From Mesorhizobium sp. AR07 (GTDB taxonomy: Bacteria; Pseudomonadota; Alphaproteobacteria; Rhizobiales; Rhizobiaceae): 64,000 nt of DNA. The notes under the pieces were generated by a model. It had not been told where the DNA came from. It worked only from the letters and a program-made list of their open reading frames with translations, and did no database searches. Of this stretch, positions 16,648-25,273 are shown one piece after another. The stretch lies in assembly GCF_024746815.1 (NCBI RefSeq), contig NZ_CP080528.1, positions 310,001 through 374,000 on the forward strand. Reading direction: 5' to 3'. The position numbers and the translations under genes are program-made. Position 1 is the stretch's first letter. The number at the start of each line of letters is the position of its first letter.

Positions 16648-18133
16648 GTGGACATGGGTCATCAGGCCGACGAGGTACTCGGCGCTCAGCGCAAACTCTA
16701 TCAGTGGAGTAAGGCAAATCCAGAAGACGCGTGGCGGGACATGTGGGGTTGGGTCACCAATCTCCGCGTGCTGCGTCACGCCTGGCAACGCGTAGCCTGC
16801 AACTGAGGCCGACGTACGGCCGGGATCGACGGGATGACCGTGGGCCGCATCCGGAATGGGATCGGTGAGCAACGCTTCCTCGAAGGGCTTCAGGCCGAAT
16901 TGCGCTCCGGCGCATACCGACCTAGCCCTGCGCGGCGCAAGGCCGGTAAACCGGGGCAATTCCGGCCCCTGGGCATTCCCACGGTCAAGGATCGCGTCGT
17001 TCAAGGCGCGGTCAAGACACTTCTGGAGCCGATCTTCGAGGCGCAGTTTTGGCATGTCTCCTATGGGTTTCGACCCGGACGGAGTACGCATGGCGCCTTG
17101 GAGCACATCCGACGAGCTGCCTTGCCGCATAAACGCGACAAGGACACGCGGCGGAACCGGATGCCGTATCCATGGGTCATAGAGGGCGACATTAAGGGCT
17201 GCTTCGATAACTTAAGTCATCATCACCTGTTAGAGCGGCTGCGCCAGCGCGTGGCTGACCGGCGGGTGACAAGGCTAATCGAGCAATTCCTGAAAGCCGG
17301 TGTTCTGTCGGAGGAGCAGTTCCTTCGCACAGACGCCGGCACCCCTCAGGCTGCTCGCCAACATTGCGCTCAGCGCGATCGAAGAGCGGTACGAACGGTG
17401 GGTGTATCAGCGCTCCAAGGCCCATGCCGACCGCAAATGTGATGGGAGGACCGCGGCAGGCAGAGCGCGCTATTGGGATCGCATGGCTGGTCGCTGTGCG
17501 TTTCTACCGGTGCGCTACGCCGATGACTTTGTGGTGCTGGTGTCTGGCACACGGGAGGATGCCATCGCGGAGAAGACCGCGCTGGCGGCCTACCTGCGTC
17601 AGACCATGGGCCTTGAGTTGTCGCCGGAAAAGACGAAGGTCACAGCCATGACGGAGGGGTTCGAATTCCTCGGATTCCGCTTCATCATGCATTGGGACAA
17701 GCGCTACGGCTATGGCCCGCGCATTGAGATTCCCAAAGCAAAGGCTGCCAACCTGCGTCGAAAGGTCAAGGCACGTACGGGAACGAGTTCTGCCCCGTGC
17801 ACCCTGACCTCCAAGCTTCAGGAGCTCAATCCCATCCTGCGTGGGTGGGCGAACTACTACCGCCACTGCGCTTATGCCGGTCGGATGTTCACCAGTCTCG
17901 ACTGGTACCTCGGCATGCGGATAGCGCGGTGGCTGCATAGGAAACGCCCCAAGGCGGGGTTGCGTGACATCTGGGCCTCATGCCAGCCCAGTAGTCGGCG
18001 GCCAACGAGACGGCTTTGGCGCGAGGGAATGGTCGAGCAACATATGCTCGCCTGGACCCCCGTCTACCGCTTCCGTCTCGCATGGATGGCGATGCCTGAC
18101 TTTGCCATGTCTTCTGGAGAGCCGAGTGCGTAA
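16648..18133 (+). pseudogene. group II intron reverse transcriptase/maturase, inactivated
   Basis: The frame starts at GTG 16648 (GGAGGA upstream; ATG 16654 is alternative). It reads IDGMTVGRIRNG, FRPLGIPTVKDRVVQGAVK, SYGFRPGRSTHGALEHI, VIEGDIKGCFDNL, VRYADDFVVLV (catalytic YADD) and FEFLGFRF, then a maturase X domain (LRGWANYYRHC). Two lesions are visible. An in-frame TGA at 16804-16806 stands where the copy at 63679 has a CGA codon. After 17349 about 17 nt are missing: GTPQ runs directly into LLANIALS, losing the GGxxSP of the RT motif and shifting frame. It ends inside domain V. Certainly non-functional as written. Confidence 0.85.
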
Positions 18134-18154
18134 CGAAAGGCGCATGCTCGGTTC
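18119..18154 (+). ncRNA. group II intron domain V
   Basis: A 36-nt hairpin starting GAGCCGAGTGCG, capped by a GAAA tetraloop and closing with GCATGCTCGGTTC. It has the catalytic AGC triad in its 5' strand and the usual bulge. It matches the bacterial domain V pattern and lies about 60 nt before the intron 3' end. The maturase stop codon (18131-18133) falls inside it. Confidence 0.8.
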
Positions 18155-18649
18155 GGGGAGAGGCGGGAAGAAACCGGCCGCTGAAAAGCGGCCCGGCGCT
18201 TGCCGCCTACTCTACTCTCGGTGAAAGAGACCTCTATTTGCATTGTCGACGAGACTGGCCGGATCGTGAAGGAGGCGAGAGCGTTGAGCGATCCGCAGTC
18301 ATTGTGTGACGCGCTGAGGGGGACCGGCTTGCCGATGAAGACGTGCCCAACAAGACCGACCGCAATGACGCCCGCGCGCTGGCGCAGATCATGCGCACTG
18401 GCTGGTATCGGCAGGTGCCGTCAAGAGCAGGCAGTGCCGGCTGTGGCGTTCGCTGCTGGTTGCCCGCCGCACGGCGCTGAACGAGATGCGTTCGATCGAG
18501 AACGTAGTGCGGGCGATCCTGCGCGAGGCCGGCGTCAAGCTGGGCCTGCCGTCGCGCAGCGCGTTTGCCGGCCGCGTGCGTGAGCTGACGGGCGCTGACG
18601 CCGAGGTGATGGCGATGGTCGAGCCGCTGCTTGCAATCCTCGGTGTCAT

Positions 18650-19190
18650 CGCCCGTCAGCTCCCGCGCTAAATCCGGTAGCGTCTTATCTGCCGCGATAC
18701 GCTCGAGCAGCGGTTCGATCTTGCACATCCCCCTGGCAGCGATCAGCCCGTATTCTGCCGCATAGCCGCGGATCGCATTGGCGAGCTGCGTGCGATTGCG
18801 GATCAGCCGGTCGCGCAGGCCAACCAGCATTAATGCCGCCTGTTGTTTAGCGGTCTTGACCGGCACAAACCGCATCGTCGGCCGGCTCATCGCCTCGCAC
18901 AGCGCTTCGGCATCGGCCGCATCGTTCTTGCCGCGCTTGACGTACGGTTTGACATATTGAGGAGGGATCAGCTTCACCTCATGCCCAAACGATTGCAGCA
19001 GGCGTGCCCAGTGGTGCGAGCCCCCGCACGCTTCGATCGCAACCACTGTCGACGGCAGCTTCTCAAAGAACGCCACCACCTCCTTGCGCCGCAGTTTTTT
19101 GCGCAGCGCCGGCTCCTCAGCTGCGTTCACACCATGGAGCTGGAAGATGTGTTTTGACGTGTCGATGCCAATGCGAATAATTTGTTCCAC
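18650..19190 (-). pseudogene. IS110/IS1111-type transposase, N-terminal part only
   Basis: A GTG start at 19190 opens VEQIIRIGIDTSKHIFQLHG. IEACGGSHHWAR, KRGKNDAADAEALCEA and LMLVGLRDRLIRNRTQLANAIRGY follow, all typical of the N-terminal DEDD domain of IS1111-group transposases. Similarity ends at about PDLAREL (near 18655), where it abuts the decayed IS110 gene on the other strand. The C-terminal Ser-containing domain is missing. Confidence 0.8.
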
Positions 19191-19537
19191 GGACGGTCTC
19201 CCTTTGCTTGAGATCTGTAACGACCTCATTCTGGCACATCGATGCCGTGCGGGGGCCGTCCACCCCAACATCATGCGGCGGCCCAAGCGCTGACCGCGAA
19301 GAGAAGCGAGTGACCCACGGAACGGTCCAGAAAAAAGTGCAGGAGCATCTTGACCAAAACGACCCCAATCAGAGAGGACTCTTAGTCACGGCCAAAAAGA
19401 ACGCGTCAATTTCGGCGTCGCTCTTGGCCAGCGCCGCAAAGCCGGCCGCCATCATGGCTTAGAATAGATCAGGCCCGGTTGCGTCCTGGACACTGCTCAA
19501 ATAGAGATGGGACAAATAAGACAAAAGGACCGACACA
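19191..19537. other. intergenic stretch, no gene recognised
   Basis: Contains the 5' flank of the truncated IS110-type gene and about 240 bp with only a short uninformative frame. The segment before 19538 should hold the promoter of the MucR-like gene, but no clear promoter motif was recognised. Confidence 0.4.
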
Positions 19538-20008
19538 TTGACAGAAGAATCCGACCACCGCGCCGCCGAACTAGCCGAGCTTACTGCGGAGATTGTATCC
19601 GCCTACGTAAGTAAGAACCCTGTACCGGCTACCGGCCTGCCTGAACTAATCGCATCCGTGCACATGTCTCTGTCCGGGCTTGGTACGCCGATCGCGCCTG
19701 TCGTTGAGCCGCAAACTCCCGCGGTCAACCCGAAGAAGTCGGTGACGCCAGACTTCATTATCTGCCTCGAAGACGGCAAGAAGTTCAAATCCCTGAAGCG
19801 GCACCTTAGCACGGACTTCGGTCTGACGCCGGACGCCTATCGCGAGAAGTGGGGCTTGCCGCGCGACTATCCGATGACGGCTCCGAATTACGCCGCTCAG
19901 CGCTCGCAACTGGCGAAGTCCATCGGGCTTGGCCGCAAGGCTGAACCCGTCGCACCAGCCAAGAGAGCACCTGCGAAGCGGAAAGCCAAAGTGTCCGCCG
20001 CCACCTGA
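19538..20008 (+). CDS. mucR: MucR/Ros-family transcriptional regulator
   Basis: A 156-residue protein with a TTG start. Residues 1-60 form the helical oligomerisation part; residues 68-135 are the Ros/MucR DNA-binding domain (DFIICLEDGKKFKSLKRHL, then YREKWGLPRDYPM and SQLAKSIGLGRK), followed by a Lys/Ala-rich tail. MucR proteins repress exopolysaccharide, motility and symbiosis genes through AT-rich sites. In Ros the zinc ligands are Cys-Cys-His-His; here the second Cys is Asp and the second His position is Asp/Phe, so classical zinc binding is doubtful. M. loti is known to have zinc-independent Ros homologues (from memory). The gene looks intact among decayed neighbours. Confidence 0.88.
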   Translation: MTEESDHRAAELAELTAEIVSAYVSKNPVPATGLPELIASVHMSLSGLGTPIAPVVEPQTPAVNPKKSVTPDFIICLEDGKKFKSLKRHLSTDFGLTPDAYREKWGLPRDYPMTAPNYAAQRSQLAKSIGLGRKAEPVAPAKRAPAKRKAKVSAAT

Positions 20009-20183
20009 CGCTACGTAACGACTCAGCTACGTCGAGGCGCGGCGGATCCCAATCCCGCGTGGCCGGCGCCATTCGGATAAGCTTCAGCGAGGGCCTTTGT
20101 TCTTAGCGTGGCGGAACTCGCCGGGCGAAGAAACCCCAACCACCTCAAGCAGCATACGCGCCAGAGCTGCAGGGGTATTTACG

Positions 20184-21208
20184 ATGATTCTTCGCCCCAA
20201 GCCGCTCTCGCGCCACGCCGTCCAGCCGCTCGGCGCCGCGCCGATCGCGCCCATGGCGCCTGTGCCATCCTGGCTGCGCAGGGCAGTCGAGACGGCGCCA
20301 ACCGTTGCCCCAAAAGGCCTTGAGGATGTTGCGCTTGCCGCCGGCGCCGCGATCGGCGCCCTCGACCCGGTGGTGCGCCGGGACGAAAAATGGGCGGGCG
20401 CCTGGCGGCAGCGGCTGGCGCTCGCGGCGGCCGCGACGACGGCACGGCAGGCGGGGCGCACCGAGGACGAGGCCGCGCTGCGCGATTCCTTGCTCCTGAC
20501 CCGTCCCGGCGACGATTGTGGCCCCGCCGGTCTTTTGCTCCTCGCCTGGCGCCGGCTGGCAGCCCGGCCCGCGGTGGATCTCCTGACGGCAAAAAACCTC
20601 GCCGCGGTACTGGAGGAATTCGGTTTTTTCGCCCGCGACAGCGCGGCGGTCGGCGATCTGGCGGATGAGCTTCGGCAACTTGGCGCCAGCGCGGGGACGG
20701 TCGGGACGCTGCGGGTGCCCTCGCGGCCGCCGAGCGTCACGGATTCGGGCGCGTCGCCGGGGCGTGGCTTGCCGATGCTCTGCTCGCGCAAAAACTGGGA
20801 TGGCGTATGCGGTGCCGCTGCTCGGCACCGAACCGGCATGGGGCGCGAGCGCTGCTCGCCGGGGGCGGCCATCGACCGTGGTTGCAGCGACGGGGGTCGA
20901 GACAAAACCTGACGAGGCGAAAAGTCTGCTGGCCGCCCAGGCGCGCGCAGCAGTGCGCGCTGGATCTTTTCACCGAGCTCGGCCGCCGCGCCGAGCGGCT
21001 CATCGCCGTCGCGCCGAAGCTGCGGGCGAAGGGTGCGGACCGTGTGGTCGAAAAGCTGCTGTCCGACGATGCGCTCGTGGCGTCGCGCGGCGACAAAAAG
21101 ACCGGGATGAGCGACCGCGGCCTGCGCAGCCTGTTCGACCGGCTGGTCGAGCTTGGCGCGGTGCGCGAGCTGTCCGGCCGCACGACCTTCCGTATCTACG
21201 GGCTGTAG
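20184..21208 (+). pseudogene. DUF1403-family protein, several frameshifts
   Basis: From ATG 20184 the frame reads the DUF1403 pattern (AAGAAIGALDPVVRRDEKWAG, WRQRLALAAAA and LLLAWRRLAARPAVD). Near 20700 similarity moves to another frame (RDAAGALAAAERHGFGR, VAGAWLADALLAQKLGW), briefly to a third (YAVPLLGTEPAWG), and back (LDLFTELGRRAERL to RTTFRIYGL, end 21208). At least three indels are needed. DUF1403 genes occur on rhizobial plasmids and are often followed by an scpB-like gene, as here. Function unknown to me. Confidence 0.7.
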
Positions 21209-21211
21209 GCG

Positions 21212-21966
21212 ATGTCGGAGGCGGCGCCGAGCGCGAAGGGCAGAGGAAGAAGAGGCGAAAGACGGTCGGATGACCATCGATCAGGCGACCGTCGTTCAAA
21301 TGACCATTTGTTTGATCGGGAACTGGATCATCTGCCGGCGGAGGTGCGCTGGCGGGAATGGATGAACCGGGTCGAAGCGAGGATCTTCGCGGCCAGCGAG
21401 CCGGTGACACGCGAAACGCTGGCGCGTATCGTCGGCAAGAGCTGCAATATCGATCTCATCATCGATGACATCCGCGAGGAGCTGCGCGGCCGGCCCTATG
21501 ACCTGGTCGCGGTCGCCGGCGGTTTTCGGCATCTGACGCGGCCGGCCTATGCCGATGCCATCCGCAGTGCATTTGGCACGGCCGTCGACGGAAACCAACG
21601 AGCGGGCGACCTGATGCAGGCGGAAGTCCTGGTGCTAATGTGCATCGCCTACTTCCAGCCGATCACCCGTGCCGAACTGTCCTCCTTCTTCGGCAAGGAA
21701 ATCAGCCGCGACCTGATAGGCAATTTGCGCGGCTTCGGCCTGATCGCCTCAGGCCCACGCAGCCCGACCCCAGGCGCGCCATACACGTATGTCACGACCA
21801 AGGCGTTCCTGCTGCAGTTCGGGTTCGACACGCTGCGCGATCTCCCGACGTCGAAGCGCTTGAGGATGCAGGCCTGCTGTCGAAGGAGAAGCTGCTGGCG
21901 GGCGACATCATGCCGGGGTGTTCCAGTGACTGGGAAGAAGATGCGGGCGTTGCCGGTGATGAATAG
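21212..21966 (+). pseudogene. ScpB-like segregation/condensation protein, C-terminal frameshift
   Basis: The start (ATG 21212) is 3 nt after the DUF1403 stop. Residues 45-215 match ScpB: WMNRVEARIFAASEPVTRETLA, two winged-helix units, then LVLMCIAYFQPITRAELSSFFGKEISRDLI and YVTTKAFLLQFGFDTLRDLP. Near 21846 one G seems missing (CCG ACG for CCG GAC G). The natural C-terminus (DVEALEDAGLLSKEKLLAGD) is read in another frame, ending at 21966, while the original frame drifts to 22051. ScpB normally partners ScpA and SMC in chromosome condensation; this plasmid-type copy is probably accessory. Confidence 0.7.
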
Positions 21967-22051
21967 CATGCTGCTCACCAGGGATGGGTGGTTCGCGGGC
22001 AGCAATCCTATTCGCGGAGGACGGCAAGAACACGGTGACGCTTCGTTTTGA

Positions 22052-22248
22052 TCGCATCGTCAGTGGCGCGCGAATAGGCCTCGAGCAGAGCCGCAAGGTC
22101 GGCGCTGGCCGGGGGTGACCGCACAGACCTCGGCGATCCTTGATGCTTGTCCATGAAATCCGAGAAGTGCGCAATCATCAGCTTTGTCGCAAACTGATTG
22201 GCAATGTGTATCCGGCATGAAGTTCCCTCCAGTTCAGGAGGTCCCTCG
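22052..22248. other. short stretch with an uncertain minus-strand frame
   Basis: On the minus strand a frame (22008-22256) reads FATKLMIAHFSDFMDKHQG and then SADLAALLEAYSRATDDAIKTKRHR, which looks protein-like but matches no family I know. Its supposed start overlaps the IS6 remnant, so it is probably a truncated unknown gene. Confidence 0.3.
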
Positions 22249-22462
22249 ATGTTCAAAGGCCGACATTTAGAGCGATCCGTAATCTTGCTGTGCGTGCGGT
22301 GGTATCTCGCCTACAATCTGAGCCTCCATGCTCGGCTTCAAGTCTATGGCGAATGCCGGGATCATCCTCGCCGGCTGGTTCACATGATGCGAAAGCGACA
22401 GGCAAGGTTCGCTACAATCCGAGTCCGTTAATTGTCGAGCAGTTCGAAATGCTCACCGCGTG
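22249..22462 (+). pseudogene. IS6-family transposase with large internal deletion
   Basis: ATG 22249 (GGAGG upstream) opens MFKGRHLERSVILLCVRWYL and AYNLSL, the N-terminus of IS6/IS26-type transposases. The sequence jumps to the C-terminal end (VHMMRKRQARFA, then NPSPLIVEQFEMLT in a shifted frame). About 150 residues including the DDE core are gone. Confidence 0.75.
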
Positions 22463-22614
22463 ATCAGTGCCCCAGGCGACGCTCTTCCCGTCCACATCCC
22501 GGAATTGCGACAGAGCGCACTCGATGACATGTTCAAACCGTCAGCCTCTTCTTGCATTACACAAGAACTTGACGCGCAAAACCTGTTTCAGTTTGGACTG
22601 GCCTGTCGAAGACG

Positions 22615-23084
22615 GCCACACGCGGCGCCTGCTGCGGCTCGCACCCGGCGGCGCGGACCATCCGCAACAGTGTGTCGCCGCTCACCGGCATGGCGAGCCT
22701 GTCCGACAGGCGCAAGCCGGGCGCACCGCCGACCGCGAAGCCGATGGCCAGCTGGCTTTCGCCGAGGCGGGACGTGCGTCTCGCTTTCGGCCGTGCCGTT
22801 TCCGGCAACCGCTCGGTGAAGATCCGCCGCTGGCATCGTGGATCGGCGCATCGAAACCGTCGTGCGTGAAGCTGGATTTCGACAATCCGACCCTGCCATG
22901 GCAGATCGCTCAATCGGCGCATGTAGTGACTGTGAACGCGGCGGGTTCGGTGACCGCAACATGGACAGCACGAGTCCATCGCCTTCGGTCGGGCCACAAG
23001 CACCACCCTCTCGGCCTGCGGCAGAATTTGGACAATCGAAAGCTCGGGTGAAATCAGCGAGCGGAAGGCATGGAGCACGGGCAA
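22615..23084 (-). pseudogene. ISL3-family transposase, N-terminal part only
   Basis: From ATG 23084 the frame reads the ISL3 zinc-finger N-terminus (CCPCCGHRTRRVHSHYMRRL, DLPWQGRIVEI, RRFRCADPRCQRRIF) and continues to AAGCEPQQAPRV. Similarity then stops and the frame drifts to 22557. The DDE domain that normally follows is missing. Confidence 0.8.
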
Positions 23085-23350
23085 ATCACGGCGTCGACTG
23101 CGATTCCGACTCTATGAACTTATTGGCACCGTCCGTGAATCCCGCAACCTGCACCAAATATATGCGGAAGAACCCTTGTTTGTCACGCGGCAGCAACGAT
23201 GGATGCCGCTTCAAGTCCCTGACACGTTCCCTTGAACACACTGACAATCTCCGTCGGGGCCGAAACTGTAGATCAGGAGGTCGATGGGAACTGAGATCGC
23301 CGGGCAGCACAACTCTTCGCTGCTTTGACGTTCAAAAGCTGTTCATTCCC
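23085..23350. other. intergenic stretch, no gene recognised
   Basis: No convincing frame between the ISL3 remnant and the stop of the first repeat-protein paralogue. The part near 23350 should contain the transcript end of the minus-strand pseudogene, but no strong hairpin was noticed. Confidence 0.3.
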
Positions 23351-25175
23351 TTAGTTCGGATTTCGCGGCGGAACTGGCAAGAGTGCTGCCAGGGCGCGAA
23401 CCCGATCCTCCGGCACGGCAAAACCGTTCACAAGAGCATCTATGCGCGATTGTACCTCGGTCGCAAGCGGTGCCGCGCCTGTCTGGAGGGCCCGAAGACC
23501 CGAGATGCGATCTGCAGGACGGTCCAGTCCCTCGACGAGGAAGACGAGGGGCATCTGGTGTTCGGGGGCAAGCTTTGCCATCGCCACACCGAAGCCCCGT
23601 AGGGCATTGACGCGATGAGCAGGCTCGTCGAGCCTGCAGGCGAGTACGATCAGACGCTCCTGGAGCGGGCGCGCGAACTCTGCCACGCGGGTTCCGAGGC
23701 CCCTCAGGGCCTTGGCGCAATGTGCGGGGGATAGCCCCTCGGCAATGGCGACGAGACGCTCCTGGAACTCGGGCGCAAGCCCAGCGACGCCGGCGCCGAG
23801 CTGCTCCAGGGCCGACGCCTGATCTGATTTGTCGAGTCCTTCGGCGATGATGACGAGCGACTGCCGGAGTTCGAGCTCGAGCCCTGCCATACCCGCCCCG
23901 AGGCCTTCCAGAGCCGAGGCGCGATGTTCGGACTGGCCGAGCCCCTGAGCGGCGGCCACGAGATCCTGCTGAATGTTGGGCTCGAGCCCTGCCAAGCCCT
24001 TCCCAAGCCCTTCAGGGCCGAGGCACGAAGCTCGTCCTCGTCGAGTCCCAGGGCGAGGGCGACGACACGCGGCCGGAATTCTGGTTCAAGCCCTGCCACC
24101 CCTGCGCCGAGGCGCTTAAGAACCTGCGCGCATTCCCAATCGTCGAGTCCCTCGGCGAGGACAACGACACGCTCCTGAAGGTCCGGCTCAAGCCCTGCCA
24201 CACCCGCTCCGAGCGCTCGCAGGCCCGACCAGAGGCCCAAACGCTGATCGAATCTCTCGGCAAGGGCAACGAGGCGCCGTTGGACATCAAGGCTAAGCCC
24301 TGCCGTCCCTTTTCCGAAGCCCCTCAGGGCAGAGACGCGGTCTTTATGCTCGTGCAGCCTCTCGGCGAGGGTGATGAGACGCCGCTGGAGCTCGTGCGCA
24401 AGGCGTCTCGCGCCGACTGCCAGGCCTTCCAAGGCCAAGGGTCGATGCGCCGCCGGAAGATCTTCGGCGTGGGCGACGACGGGCGCTTGGAGTTCGGTCG
24501 CAAGCCCTGCCATGCCTGCCCCGAAGCCCCTAAGGACGGAGGCGAGGTGCCAGGGTTCCTCAAGCCCCTCGGCTACGGCGAGGAGACGCTGGTGGAGCTC
24601 GGGCGCGAGCCCTCCCACGCTTGTCGCGAGGACTTGGAGGGCTAAGGCTCGATCCCCGGGCTGTTCGATCCTCTCGACGAACGCGACGAGACGTCCCTGC
24701 TGCAACCCTGGTGAGGCAATCGAAATTCGGCGCGAGTGACTGGATCACACCACGATATACCGGCGCGGCAAAGGCATTATCGACGTCATAGCTGATCAAT
24801 CCGTTCCAGATGGCCTGAACCCGCCTAGCACAGCCCTCTTGCGGCTTTCTTGAGCTAGCAGGCATTGCTCGGCGGCAGTTTGCAGCTCACGGCTCGACCA
24901 CGCGAAGCTCAGCACATCGATCGGCCTGAGCCTGTCGGCAATGTTACCGAGCGCGTCCTGTGGGAGACAAAGGAGACTGCTGGTGTGCTGCCTGCGATGA
25001 GAGGAGGAAGCGCCGCTCGCCGCTTGCGGCTCAGGGTGCGTCTGCTGCACCACAGAACGCATGATTGGCCCGGTCCTTAAACACAAACAACCCGCTCGGC
25101 CGGAGAATCGTTTGTGATGTCAGTTTCCAAGGCGCTCGGCATCGGCGCCCTACCTCGCACATCAAAATCCCTCAT
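23351..25175 (-). pseudogene. F-box-like repeat effector, paralogue 1 (frameshifted)
   Basis: Tandem paralogue of the intact gene at 25274-26980. The N-terminus (MRDFDVRGRAPMPSALETD, start 25175) meets a stop near 25080. The frame then changes to TSSLLCLPQDALGNIADRLR (F-box-like) and SSRELQTAAEQ, changes again near 24830 (VQAIWNGLISYDVDN), near 24710 (QQGRLVAFVERIEQPGD) and near 24000. Together the frames give about 13 repeats of roughly 34 residues of the form LEPxLQERLVxLAEGL followed by RASALRGLGAGVAG. At least four lesions make it a pseudogene. Confidence 0.8.
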
Positions 25176-25273
25176 GATTTCCCTCGCATCTTTGGTTTGT
25201 GACACGCGCAAGCCCGATGTGCCGATATCTTCATCCGAGATCACCCAGCAAATGACGGGCCATTTGAACGATC

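Larger units (their letters stand above)
16033..18215 (+). mobile_element. group II intron (copy 1), inserted in an IS110 transposase
   Basis: The intron begins GTGCGCCG and ends with CTAC (a terminal AY). It includes a reverse transcriptase/maturase frame and a recognisable domain V at 18119-18154. Length is 2183 nt, normal for an ORF-bearing bacterial intron. Removing it restores the IS110 reading frame exactly. A second copy with a closely similar 5' end starts at 60342. The encoded maturase is broken here, so mobility would need a maturase in trans. Confidence 0.88.
16008..18645 (+). pseudogene. IS110-family transposase split by a group II intron and decayed downstream
   Basis: The gene begins at ATG 16008 with AAGGAG upstream and reads MKHYAGLD up to base 16032. 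A group II intron follows, and the same frame resumes at 18216. Joining 16032 to 18216 gives MKHYAGLDVSVKETSICIVD, a classic IS110 N-terminus, so the intron borders are defined to the base. Beyond about 18310 the exon is damaged: NKTDRNDARALAQIMR and ALNEMRSIENVVRAILREAG appear in different frames with sequence missing between them. Similarity ends near 18645 at a second IS110-type fragment on the opposite strand. Confidence 0.8.
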
